From assembly GCF_029948085.1 (NCBI RefSeq), contig NZ_JARZZP010000009.1, positions 43,004 through 107,003 of the forward strand: a stretch of 64,000 bases of DNA, written 5' to 3'. The position numbers and the translations under genes are program-made. The notes below the pieces were generated by a model. That model was not told the origin of the DNA, did not search any database, and saw only the letters and a program-made list of their open reading frames with translations. The first letter of the stretch is position 1, and each line of letters starts with the position of its first letter. This document shows, piece by piece, positions 30,497 to 38,684 of the stretch. This DNA comes from Streptococcus taonis. GTDB taxonomy: Bacteria; Bacillota; Bacilli; Lactobacillales; Streptococcaceae.

Positions 30497-30532
30497 AAGA
30501 AACTCAAATACAGAATCGTATTTGAGTTTCTT
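30497..30532. terminator. Perfect 15-bp hairpin after mvaA
   Basis: AAGAAACTCAAATAC pairs perfectly with its complement at 30518-30532 around a 6-nt loop (AGAATC). No long T-run follows on plus, so strength as a plus terminator is uncertain. Confidence 0.55.
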
Positions 30533-30592
30533 AATTCAATGACATTATTTGACAGTTTTTCTGTTTTTGTTCAAAAAAACAAGATGTATGCA

Positions 30593-30620
30593 TTGATGAC
30601 GCTTTGATTTTTATTATAAT
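30593..30620 (+). promoter_or_regulatory. Promoter of the bacteriocin-like pair
   Basis: TTGATG (30593-30598), 16-bp spacer, TATAAT (30615-30620), about 60 bp before the TTG start. No ComE/BlpR-type direct repeat was recognised upstream. Confidence 0.6.
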
Positions 30621-30679
30621 ATAACTGTAAATTATTAAGATTGGTAATCAAAAAAATATAGAGAGGAGGATTTTTGATT

Positions 30680-31210
30680 TTGAATAAAAAAATAAAAATG
30701 GTAAGTGTTGCATTACTTAGTACAGTAATATTGAATATAGCACTTACAGAAGGTGTTTTAGTTGTCCATGCTAATGAGGTGGCTTCAGTTGCAAAATTTG
30801 GAAATACTTTTAAAGATTTATCGGAAGAATCTATTTTATTAGTTTTAAAAGCAGTAGATGAAATGCCACAAGGAATGTTGGAAAGGGGGAATCAGGAAGA
30901 AATTGATAAATATATGCTTAGTAAAGGTATAGATTTAAAATTTGATAATGAAGTACAGTTCAGGGACTTTTGGGGATGTGTAGGTGCAGTTGCTTGGGCG
31001 GTAGGATCTGCTGCTGGTATCGGTATGCTTGTTAAAATTAAACAATTTATAGCAGCAGTAGGAGGTATCAAGGCAGCCGCTTCAGCTTTAATGTCCATTG
31101 CTGAATCTGGAGCTAATTACGAAAATATTACAAAATTTGGATCTGCTGCAGTTGACATGGGGTCTACTATTTTGGGAATTAAGGCAATTGGTGATAACTG
31201 TTTTGAATAA
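30680..31210 (+). CDS. Secreted bacteriocin-like hydrophobic protein, unrecognised family
   Basis: 176 residues from TTG 30680; AGGAGG (30664-30669) is 10 nt upstream, while TTG 30674 would be only 4 nt away. A Sec signal peptide is clear: basic start, hydrophobic core and a VVHA/NE cleavage site near residue 31. An acidic middle follows, then a C-terminal region of about 75 residues rich in Gly/Ala/Ile that begins WGCVGAVAWAVGSAAG and ends with DNCFE, so two cysteines bracket the hydrophobic part. This looks like a membrane-active toxin or bacteriocin precursor, but I know no named family; it has no double-glycine leader. Low GC relative to mvaA suggests acquisition. The next gene overlaps its end. 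Confidence 0.75.
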   Translation: MNKKIKMVSVALLSTVILNIALTEGVLVVHANEVASVAKFGNTFKDLSEESILLVLKAVDEMPQGMLERGNQEEIDKYMLSKGIDLKFDNEVQFRDFWGCVGAVAWAVGSAAGIGMLVKIKQFIAAVGGIKAAASALMSIAESGANYENITKFGSAAVDMGSTILGIKAIGDNCFE

Positions 31211-31418
31211 GAAATACAATATAGTTTTATTTTTATTATTTATAGTCTATTTGTTTGGGTACTTCTCAATTTCAAAAAATTTAATTCCTATAATGTGTGT
31301 GATCCAAATATTTTTGTTAGAAAATATATTTAAATCTCAAAATAAGCTTATCCAAATAGGTAAAATTATAGTTATTATTGCTTCTATAATATTATTTATT
31401 GATAGTATACTAAATTAA
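31203..31418 (+). CDS. Small membrane protein, possible immunity partner
   Basis: 71 residues from TTG 31203, overlapping the upstream gene by 8 bp. It is almost wholly hydrophobic, with two to three membrane helices (IVLFLLFIVYLFGYF, LIPIMCVIQIFLL, IIVIIASIILFI). Both this gene and its neighbour begin TTGAATAA(G/A)AAA. Small membrane proteins in this position are commonly immunity proteins for a bacteriocin; that role is inference. A longer in-frame reading from 31098 would lie inside the upstream gene and is unlikely. Confidence 0.6.
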   Translation: MNKKYNIVLFLLFIVYLFGYFSISKNLIPIMCVIQIFLLENIFKSQNKLIQIGKIIVIIASIILFIDSILN

Positions 31419-31452
31419 GAGTCTGAGAACTATTTTGTCTCAGACTCTTTTT
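31418..31452. terminator. Shared terminator between the small gene and scrR
   Basis: AGAGTCTGAGA pairs over 11 bp with TCTCAGACTCT, with A-rich and T-rich flanks. It serves the plus-strand pair and the minus-strand scrB-scrR operon. Confidence 0.8.
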
Positions 31453-31454
31453 GT

Positions 31455-32420
31455 TTAAATACTTTTACCTGGTAAGAGGCTGACTGGTAAGAAATAACCG
31501 GTTGTGGCAACTTCTTTTCCTTCGATTTTTTGAAGTAGTAAATCAACTGTCAGGCGAGCAATTTCTTCCAAGGGTTGTTTAATGGTAGTGAGGTGAGGGT
31601 AGAAATTCTCAATGAAATAAGTTCCATCATAACCGATAACCTTAAGTTGTTCTGGAACAGAGATACCAAGTTCCTGAGCAATCTTCATAACCAAGATGGC
31701 TGTTAAATCGTCTGATGCGAAAATAGCATCTGGTTTTTGCTTGCTTAAGATAGTTTTGATTTCCATTTCTTTTCGAAGGGGTGAAAAGTCACTGGAAACA
31801 TTGATAATGGGAGCCTTGGGTAAGATTGAAGCAAAACCAGCATGACGAAGTCCAGTTGGTGAATTGGAGTTGTCATTACCTGTAATCATAATGACAGACT
31901 TGGCTCCAGTTTTCTCTAAAGTTTGAGCTGCAAGGACTCCACCAGCATAGTTATCAGAGGAAACGACAGGAATGTCTGGTGATAGGTTTCGGTCAAAAGA
32001 AATGATAGGAGCTGTTACGCGATTGTAGTCTTCAATCCCTAAGTTATGGCTACCAGAGATAATGCCGTCCACTTGATTAGCTTCTAGCATTTCAAGATAT
32101 TCACGTTCTTTTTCCGAATCGTGCTCACTATTACAGATGATGGTCTTATAGCCATTTTTGAAGAGTTCGTGCTCCAGTTTGTCAATCAATTCAGCATAGA
32201 AAACATGGCTGATTTTTGGGAAAATTAACCCAATTAACTTGGCTGATTTCCCTTGAAGGCTACGAGCTAGGTTGTTGGGTTTATAGCCCAATTCACGCAT
32301 GGCATCCTTAACCTTTTGAATAGTTTTTTCTGACAGATAACCTTTTTTATTGATAACACGTGAAACAGTAGTAGGGCTGACGCCAGCTAATTTTGCGACA
32401 TCAGTTAGTTTTGCGACCAT
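31455..32420 (-). CDS. scrR: Sucrose operon repressor, LacI family
   Basis: 321 residues. The N-terminal helix-turn-helix is KLTDVAKLAGVSPTTVSRVI with the hinge NLARSLQGKSAKLIGLI; the rest is a periplasmic-binding-protein-like sensor domain. It represses the scr genes and probably releases on sucrose-6-phosphate or fructose. It overlaps the end of scrB by 20 bp with no clear ribosome site, so its synthesis depends on scrB translation. Candidate operators lie in the scrB-scrA gap. Confidence 0.93.
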   Translation of the reverse strand: MVAKLTDVAKLAGVSPTTVSRVINKKGYLSEKTIQKVKDAMRELGYKPNNLARSLQGKSAKLIGLIFPKISHVFYAELIDKLEHELFKNGYKTIICNSEHDSEKEREYLEMLEANQVDGIISGSHNLGIEDYNRVTAPIISFDRNLSPDIPVVSSDNYAGGVLAAQTLEKTGAKSVIMITGNDNSNSPTGLRHAGFASILPKAPIINVSSDFSPLRKEMEIKTILSKQKPDAIFASDDLTAILVMKIAQELGISVPEQLKVIGYDGTYFIENFYPHLTTIKQPLEEIARLTVDLLLQKIEGKEVATTGYFLPVSLLPGKSI

Positions 32421-33855
32421 ATTCTAATTCGTAATATGTTCCAGTTGGGTTTCCAGATTTAATGAGGATTCCATTTTGATCTTCATGAGGGAAGACACGA
32501 CCAGAAAATACTTTTTCTCCTTTATTGATGAAAATTTCAAAGACTGAATTATCGATGAAGATATTTACAGTAGTAGCTTGGTTGTCGATTGAACATGAGC
32601 GAGTAGTTCCAAATTCTTGAGCATATTGCTCACCTGCTTGACTGCGGTCAACAGTAACTTGACCATTGACAAGGTCAAAATTGATAGAGAGTCCTTTGCC
32701 ATCTTTGTCAGCAAGAAGAACGATTTCACTTTGACTATTAGCTGCTAAGTTGAGCTCGAGCTCGTAGGTGTTTTTGGTTTCAGAACGATTTGAAAATTCC
32801 TCTTGTGAAGCACGGAGTTCTTTGATAGCAGTTACAGGATACTGATAGAGTTTGCCATCTTTAATGGTAAGTTCCTTGACCAATGAGAAAGTTCCTTGGT
32901 GATCAAAACGGTCAGATGGATAAGACACATCTGGTAGACCAAGCCAACTAACAGCAAGTGCACGTCCATCAGGCGCATTGAAGGCTTGAGTAGCGTATGC
33001 TTCAAACCCATAATCGAGGTTGTGTAGTTCAGATACATCTACCATACGTGCATTTTCAGGATCGAAGGAAGCACCAATTTTATACATATTTGGATAGATA
33101 TTGTCATAGTCAAGAACTTTTTTATCCAAACCTTGTGGACAGTAGAGAAGGACAGGTTGTTCTCCGACAAAGACAAGATTCGGGCACTCCATCATATAGG
33201 CAGTACGGTCGTTGTTGAAGTCCAACTCACCAACTTCTTGCCAGTTTGTATAATCATTATCGACAGCTTTGTAGAGACGGACAAAACCTTTTTTCTCCAA
33301 GTCTTGACCACCAACGATTGCGTAGTATTGTCCTTTAAAGTTAAAAATCTGTGGATCGCGGAAGTGGTCAGTTACATCAGCGGGTTGATCAATCAAGATC
33401 TTATCAATCTTTTTAATATTTCCATCCTTATCCATCAAGGCACCAATCTGATAAGGGTGGCGAACCCAATTTTCATCACGGACATTTCCTGTATAGAATA
33501 GGAACAATTGATCACCAAACTGCATAGCAGATCCTGAGTAAGCACCGTGGCTATCCAGTGGAGTATCAGGCAAGATTTTAACACCTGTTTCAGTAAAGTG
33601 CACCAAATCGTCACTCTCAAGTTGAACCCAAGATTTCAAGCCGTGGGCTGCTCCAAAGGGGAAGTTTTGGTAAAAGACAATCCACTTACCATCAAAATAA
33701 GAAAAACCGTTTGGGTCGTTGAGGAGTCCTTCCTTTGGTTCGATGTGATAGCTGACATGCCATGGGGATTGAGCCATCTTTTCTTGGATTTCTTTTTTTT
33801 CTTCTTGTGTCCAATCTTCATAACGTCTGTAACGACGTTCAGTAGTCCATTCCAT
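32401..33855 (-). CDS. scrB: Sucrose-6-phosphate hydrolase
   Basis: 484 residues from ATG 33855, chosen because GGAGG (33864-33868 on minus) sits 8 nt upstream; an in-frame ATG at 33870 itself overlaps that site. Glycoside hydrolase family 32 motifs are present: the nucleophile in LLNDPNGF, the RDP block in HFRDPQIF and the acid/base in YMMECPNLV. It splits sucrose-6-phosphate into glucose-6-phosphate and fructose. It is divergent from scrA. Confidence 0.95.
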   Translation of the reverse strand: MEWTTERRYRRYEDWTQEEKKEIQEKMAQSPWHVSYHIEPKEGLLNDPNGFSYFDGKWIVFYQNFPFGAAHGLKSWVQLESDDLVHFTETGVKILPDTPLDSHGAYSGSAMQFGDQLFLFYTGNVRDENWVRHPYQIGALMDKDGNIKKIDKILIDQPADVTDHFRDPQIFNFKGQYYAIVGGQDLEKKGFVRLYKAVDNDYTNWQEVGELDFNNDRTAYMMECPNLVFVGEQPVLLYCPQGLDKKVLDYDNIYPNMYKIGASFDPENARMVDVSELHNLDYGFEAYATQAFNAPDGRALAVSWLGLPDVSYPSDRFDHQGTFSLVKELTIKDGKLYQYPVTAIKELRASQEEFSNRSETKNTYELELNLAANSQSEIVLLADKDGKGLSINFDLVNGQVTVDRSQAGEQYAQEFGTTRSCSIDNQATTVNIFIDNSVFEIFINKGEKVFSGRVFPHEDQNGILIKSGNPTGTYYELEYGRKTN

Positions 33856-33944
33856 TTCTATTTCCTCCATAAAATTCTACTATCTTAATAGTAAACGTTT
33901 CCTTATAAAAAAGCAAGTCTTTTACACTAAATTAAAGAAAAAAA

Positions 33945-33960
33945 TGTCAAACGATTGACA
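33945..33960 (-). promoter_or_regulatory. Candidate ScrR operator over the scrB -35
   Basis: TGTCAAACGATTGACA is a near-perfect 16-bp palindrome of LacI type. Read on minus, its outer half is TTGACA, which would be the -35 of the scrB promoter (the -10 is poorly matched). A further short palindrome AAACGTTT lies at 33893-33900. The remainder of the 365-bp scrB-scrA gap is AT-rich with no coding frame. Confidence 0.6.
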
Positions 33961-34114
33961 GAGTTTTGAAACGTAATTTTATTGAAAATGATGAAAATAT
34001 GAAAGTTTTTGAAAAACTTTAAAGTAAAAACCTTGATTTTAGAGGGTGTTATGGCTGTGTCAATGAAAAAAATAGCAAAAACAATCAAAAAATAAAAAAT
34101 AGCAAAATTTTTTC

Positions 34115-34152
34115 TGCAAAACGCTTGACATATTTTTTAAACGTGATAGAAT
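34115..34152 (+). promoter_or_regulatory. scrA promoter with overlapping candidate ScrR operator
   Basis: The -35 TTGACA (34125-34130) is followed after 16 bp by TAGAAT (34147-34152). The -35 is the right half of TGCAAAACGCTTGACA (34115-34130), which resembles the palindrome at 33945. Each divergent promoter thus has an operator over its -35. A weak catabolite-repression-like site (AAAATCGCTTTCA) follows near 34171. Confidence 0.65.
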
Positions 34153-34220
34153 AATATTCGTGGGGCGAGTAAAATCGCTTTCAAACAAGAACAAATTTTT
34201 TTATAAGGAGATTTTTGCAA

Positions 34221-36101
34221 ATGACCAATACAGAAATTGCAAAAAAAGTCATCGAAGCCTTGGGCGGACGTGAGAATGTTAACAGTGTAGCTCACTGTGC
34301 TACTCGCCTTCGTGTTATGGTGAAAGATGAAGCGAAGATTAACAAAGATGCTATTGAGAACTTGGAAAAAGTTCAAGGTGCTTTCTTTAACTCAGGTCAA
34401 TACCAAATCATCTTTGGTACAGGTACAGTTAACAAGATGTACGATGAAGTCGTAGCTCTTGGTTTGCCAACGACATCTAAGGATGAGATGAAGGCAGAAG
34501 CTGCTAAACAAGGAAATTGGTTCCAACGTGCCATCCGTACTTTTGGTGACGTCTTTGTTCCAATCATTCCAGTTATCGTAGCAACTGGTCTCTTCATGGG
34601 TGTTCGTGGTCTCTTGAATGCTCTTGGAATGACACTTCCAGAAGATGTTACAACTTACACTCAAATCTTGACTGACACAGCATTCATTATCTTGCCAGGT
34701 TTGGTTGTTTGGTCAACCTTCCGTGTATTTGGTGGTAACCCAGCTGTTGGTATCGTTCTTGGTATGATGCTCGTTTCTGGTTCACTTCCAAATGCCTGGG
34801 CTGTTGCTTCTGGCGGTGAAGTAACTGCTATGAACTTCTTCGGATTTATCCCAGTTGTTGGTTTGCAAGGTTCAGTTCTTCCGGCCTTCATCATCGGGGT
34901 TGTCGGAGCTAAGTTTGAAAAAGCTGTTCGTAGAGTGGTTCCAGATGTACTTGATCTCTTGGTAACACCATTCGTAACACTCCTCGTAATGTCAATTCTT
35001 GGTTTGTTTGTTATCGGACCAGTCTTCCACGTTGTTGAAAACTATATCCTTCTTGGAACAAAAGCTATCCTTAACTTGCCATTTGGTCTTGGTGGTTTCT
35101 TGATTGGTGGAGTTCACCAAGTTATCGTCGTATCAGGTGTTCACCACATCTTCAACTTGCTTGAAGTTCAATTGCTTGCTACTGACCATGTTAACCCATT
35201 CAACGCTATCATCACAGCTGCCATGACTGCTCAAGGTGCTGCAACAGTAGCCGTTGGTGTTAAAACTAAAAATCCAAAACTTAAAACACTTGCTTTCCCA
35301 GCTGCTCTTTCTGCCTTCCTAGGTATTACTGAGCCTGCTATCTTCGGGGTTAACTTGCGTTTCCGTAAACCATTCTTCCTTTCATTGATCGCTGGTGCAA
35401 TCGGTGGTGGATTGGCATCTATCCTTGGTCTTGCTGGTACTGGTAATGGTATCACAATCATCCCTGGTACAATGCTTTACATTGGTAACGGACAACTTCC
35501 ACAATACCTTCTTATGGTAGCTGTATCATTCGCTCTTGGTTTTGCTCTTACTTACATGTTTGGTTATGAAGATGAAACTGATGGAGAATCAACTGTAAAA
35601 AAGCCTGAAGTTAGCGAAGAAGTAGTAGAAACTGCATCTAAGCTAACAGACGAAACAATCCAAACACCAATCGTTGGTGACGTAGTTGCCCTTTCAGATG
35701 TTAATGACCCAGTCTTCTCAAGTGGAGCTATGGGACAAGGTATCGCTGTGAAACCTAGTCAAGATGTTGTTTACGCCCCAGCTGATGCTGAAGTGACAAT
35801 CGTCTTCCCAACAGGACATGCTTATGGTTTGAAAACTGCAAACGGAGCTGAAATCTTGATCCACGTGGGTATCGACACTGTTTCAATGAACGGTGAAGGA
35901 TTTGACCAAAAAGTTGCTCAAGGTGACAAGGTTAAAGCTGGAGATGTTCTTGGAACATTTGACTCAGCTAAGATTGCTGCTGTAGGTCTTGATAACACAA
36001 CAATGGTTATCGTGACAAACACTGCAGACTTTGCTTCAGTAAATCCAGTTGCTTCTGGAACAGTTGCTAAGGGTGACGCAGTCATTGAAGTTAAAGCTTA
36101 A
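34221..36101 (+). CDS. scrA: Sucrose-specific PTS transporter EIIBCA
   Basis: 626 residues from ATG 34221, with AAGGAG 10 nt upstream. Domain order is EIIB (phospho-Cys in AHCATRLRV, near residue 26), EIIC with about ten membrane helices (residues 100-450), and EIIA at the C-terminus (phospho-His in ILIHVGIDTV). It imports and phosphorylates sucrose at the membrane. The stop codon TAA is followed at once by a BOX element. Confidence 0.95.
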   Translation: MTNTEIAKKVIEALGGRENVNSVAHCATRLRVMVKDEAKINKDAIENLEKVQGAFFNSGQYQIIFGTGTVNKMYDEVVALGLPTTSKDEMKAEAAKQGNWFQRAIRTFGDVFVPIIPVIVATGLFMGVRGLLNALGMTLPEDVTTYTQILTDTAFIILPGLVVWSTFRVFGGNPAVGIVLGMMLVSGSLPNAWAVASGGEVTAMNFFGFIPVVGLQGSVLPAFIIGVVGAKFEKAVRRVVPDVLDLLVTPFVTLLVMSILGLFVIGPVFHVVENYILLGTKAILNLPFGLGGFLIGGVHQVIVVSGVHHIFNLLEVQLLATDHVNPFNAIITAAMTAQGAATVAVGVKTKNPKLKTLAFPAALSAFLGITEPAIFGVNLRFRKPFFLSLIAGAIGGGLASILGLAGTGNGITIIPGTMLYIGNGQLPQYLLMVAVSFALGFALTYMFGYEDETDGESTVKKPEVSEEVVETASKLTDETIQTPIVGDVVALSDVNDPVFSSGAMGQGIAVKPSQDVVYAPADAEVTIVFPTGHAYGLKTANGAEILIHVGIDTVSMNGEGFDQKVAQGDKVKAGDVLGTFDSAKIAAVGLDNTTMVIVTNTADFASVNPVASGTVAKGDAVIEVKA

Positions 36102-36252
36102 TACTCTTCGAAAATCAAATTCAAACTGCGTCATACTCGCTTTGCCGTATGTATGTGTTACTGACTTCGTCAGTTCTATCTACAACCTCAAAGCCGTGCT
36201 TTGAGCAATCCGCAGCTCGATTCCTAGTTTGTTCTTTGATTTTCATTGAGTA
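36102..36252 (+). repeat. BOX element, A-B-C form
   Basis: 151 bp with the ends TACTC...GAGTA, starting directly after the scrA stop codon. boxA (TACTCTTCGAAAATCAAATT onward) is followed by one boxB (containing TGTTACTGACTTCGTCAGTT and the CTCAAAGCCGTGCTTTGAG hairpin) and boxC (ending TTTGATTTTCATTGAGTA). BOX elements are known from pneumococcus and relatives. Confidence 0.9.
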
Positions 36253-36275
36253 CACTACTTTCGATTTAATAGATC

Positions 36276-36309
36276 AAAAAACGAACAAATGTCATGTTTG
36301 TTCGTTTTT
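36276..36309. terminator. Terminator between the BOX element and scrK
   Basis: AAAAACGAACAAA pairs with TTTGTTCGTTTTT around a TGTCATG loop. The BOX element lies between scrA and this hairpin. The rest of the 307-bp gap carries an extended -10 (TGCTATAAT, 36373-36381) for scrK. Confidence 0.8.
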
Positions 36310-36408
36310 GATTGAATCGTAAAATTTACAGAGGAAAAACTAAAATATAGAGCAACTTTCCTTCTGGAATTATGCTATAATAGAGAAAATAAAAACTAGA
36401 GGTTTATC

Positions 36409-37296
36409 ATGACAAAATTATATGGAAGCTTGGAAGCGGGCGGTACAAAATTTGTCTGTGCTGTCGGTGATGAAAACTTTAACATTGTAGAAAAAACACA
36501 ATTTCCAACAACAACTCCTATCGAGACAATCGATAAAACCATCGAGTTCTTTTCAAAATTTGATAATCTTGCAGGTCTTGCAATTGGTTCATTTGGTCCC
36601 ATTGATATTGACAAAAACTCAAAAACTTATGGCTTTATCACAACAACTCCAAAACCTCACTGGGCAAATGTGGACTTGCTTGGTTCCCTTCGTCGCGCCC
36701 TAAACGTGCCAATGTACTTCACTACAGACGTAAACAGCTCTGCCTACGGTGAAGTGGTTGCCCGTAACAATGCTGGTGGCCGTATCGAGAACTTGGTTTA
36801 CTACACAATCGGGACAGGTATCGGTGCAGGTGTCATCCAACGTGGTGAGTTTATCGGTGGCGTGGGTCACCCTGAGATGGGTCACTACTACGTGGCTAAA
36901 CACCCAATGGATATTGAAAAAGAATTCAACGGTGTTTGTCCTTTCCACAAAGGATGTTTGGAAGGCTTTGCGGCTGGTCCAAGCTTAGAAGCTCGTACAG
37001 GAATTCGTGGTGAAAACATCGAATTGAACAGTTCTGTATGGGATGTTCAAGCCTACTATATCGCTCAAGCTGCAGTCAACGCAACTGTAACCTTCCGTCC
37101 AGACGTTATCGTATTTGGTGGTGGGGTTATGGCCCAACAACACATGCTTGACCGTGTCCGTGAGAAATTCATATCCTTACTCAATGGTTACCTACCAGTT
37201 CCGGATGTGCGTGACTATATCGTAACACCAGCTGTTTCAGGTAATGGTTCAGCTACACTTGGAAACTTCGTTCTTGCTAAGAGCGTAGCAAAATAA
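36409..37296 (+). CDS. scrK: Fructokinase, ROK family
   Basis: 295 residues. The ATP site is EAGGTKFVCAVG at the N-terminus, and the ROK zinc motif is visible as GHYYVAKHP plus CPFHKGCLEG. It phosphorylates the fructose released by ScrB. AGAGGTTTATC precedes the ATG. It has its own promoter and is separated from scrA by a BOX element and terminator. Confidence 0.93.
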   Translation: MTKLYGSLEAGGTKFVCAVGDENFNIVEKTQFPTTTPIETIDKTIEFFSKFDNLAGLAIGSFGPIDIDKNSKTYGFITTTPKPHWANVDLLGSLRRALNVPMYFTTDVNSSAYGEVVARNNAGGRIENLVYYTIGTGIGAGVIQRGEFIGGVGHPEMGHYYVAKHPMDIEKEFNGVCPFHKGCLEGFAAGPSLEARTGIRGENIELNSSVWDVQAYYIAQAAVNATVTFRPDVIVFGGGVMAQQHMLDRVREKFISLLNGYLPVPDVRDYIVTPAVSGNGSATLGNFVLAKSVAK

Positions 37297-37307
37297 GTAT
37301 AAAAAAT

Positions 37308-37336
37308 GAGGTCGAGATTTATCCCGGCCTCTTTCT
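37308..37336. terminator. Terminator between scrK and mntE
   Basis: GAGGTCG pairs with CGGCCTC, followed by TTTCTTT; similar in sequence to the hairpin end of the 175-bp repeat. Confidence 0.6.
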
Positions 37337-38527
37337 TTAGTCTTTTTCAATTTTCGTTTCCTGATGGAATATATTTTGCCAAGTTTCATGTCTGCGCCAG
37401 ATACTTGTATGAATAGTATCACCTATCTGATAGCGGATGAGTTTTGTCTTCTGACTAATGGACGTTAAGTGAAGCTCTTTGATAGCAGTGGTTAATTCTT
37501 TTTCCTCCTTATAGGCTTCCTTGTCTAGTTCTAGTCCGTCTTGGCGAATATAAATGAAATCTTCAGCCAGTAATTCTTCCAATTGATTTCCTTGGTCAAT
37601 TAGTTGCTCTCTCATGAGCAATTTTTTATAGACATTATCAAGAATTTCATCCTCAGGAATCGGTGCTGGTTCGATATGAATATCGGTATCAAAGACGCCA
37701 AAGCGTTCTGATAACATGGATTCAACCTGATCGGCAATTTCGTGGCTTTCAAAAACGGAGAGGTCTGGATTCATCTCGAGAGTAATGTCCAGATAGATAT
37801 TGCTTCCATAAGTACGACCGCGTTGTGATTTGACCTTGCTAATCTTAGGGATTTCCATGATAGCCTTTTGGTAATCTTCGAGCAAGTGTTCATCAAAACC
37901 ATCTGAAAGGCTGAAGGATGACTCGATAAAGATATCATAGGCAGTCTTGAGGATAAAGAAGGTAATAACGATGGCAACCAATTTATCCACGAGAGAGAAG
38001 TTAAAACTGCTGGCTAGGATGGCGATGGTGGTTCCGAGTGAAGTGACCGCATCTGATAGATTGTCCTTGGCAGCTGCTTTCAGTGCCTTAGACTTGGATT
38101 GCTTGCTGAGGTGAGTGTTGTAGAGATAGACTCCAAACATAATCACTGCAGAAACCACTCCCAAAATCGCTCCAAGTGGGTCAATCACAGTTTCTTCGCG
38201 ACTGATAATCTTTTGAATCGTATCGCGAAGAACATCAAAACCAACATAGAACATGATGATTGAAGTGATGAGACTTGCCAAGTCCTCGATTTTCCAGTGA
38301 CCGAAACGATGGTCTCTATCTGCTGGCTGTCGGGCCAATCGAATCCCTATGAGGAGGGCAACATTTCCGATGATATCAGAAACGTTGTTGAAACCATCCG
38401 CCACCAAACTGGACGAGTGAAGGAGGTGGCCCGCTGCTAACTTAGCTGCTGACAAGAAAAGGTAGGTCAAGATACTAATAATAGCACCTCGCTCAGCTAA
38501 TTTCAAGTTTGAAACTGATTGATTCAT
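37337..38527 (-). CDS. mntE: Cation diffusion facilitator, manganese exporter MntE type
   Basis: 396 residues. Six membrane helices are followed by a cytoplasmic domain ending in a long acidic tail. The metal-site helices read NNVSD (NxxxD, helix 2) and DNLSD (DxxxD, helix 5) instead of the HxxxD of zinc transporters; Asn/Asp sites are typical of Mn2+ members. HRFGHWKIED is the conserved loop. In pneumococcus I recall mntE directly beside the P-type ATPase mgtA; here three glycan genes separate them. Specificity is inferred. Confidence 0.85.
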   Translation of the reverse strand: MNQSVSNLKLAERGAIISILTYLFLSAAKLAAGHLLHSSSLVADGFNNVSDIIGNVALLIGIRLARQPADRDHRFGHWKIEDLASLITSIIMFYVGFDVLRDTIQKIISREETVIDPLGAILGVVSAVIMFGVYLYNTHLSKQSKSKALKAAAKDNLSDAVTSLGTTIAILASSFNFSLVDKLVAIVITFFILKTAYDIFIESSFSLSDGFDEHLLEDYQKAIMEIPKISKVKSQRGRTYGSNIYLDITLEMNPDLSVFESHEIADQVESMLSERFGVFDTDIHIEPAPIPEDEILDNVYKKLLMREQLIDQGNQLEELLAEDFIYIRQDGLELDKEAYKEEKELTTAIKELHLTSISQKTKLIRYQIGDTIHTSIWRRHETWQNIFHQETKIEKD

Positions 38528-38684
38528 CTGACTCTCTTCCTAGAATTTTTGTATTCTATCATTATACTGGTTTTGTAAGGAAAATTCAAATGGAGTGGTT
38601 GGGGAGATTTGCATTGATTCAACAGATTTTTTGATTGAAATATGATAGAATATAAAGTAATCATAATTTTAGAGAGAGTTTTCC

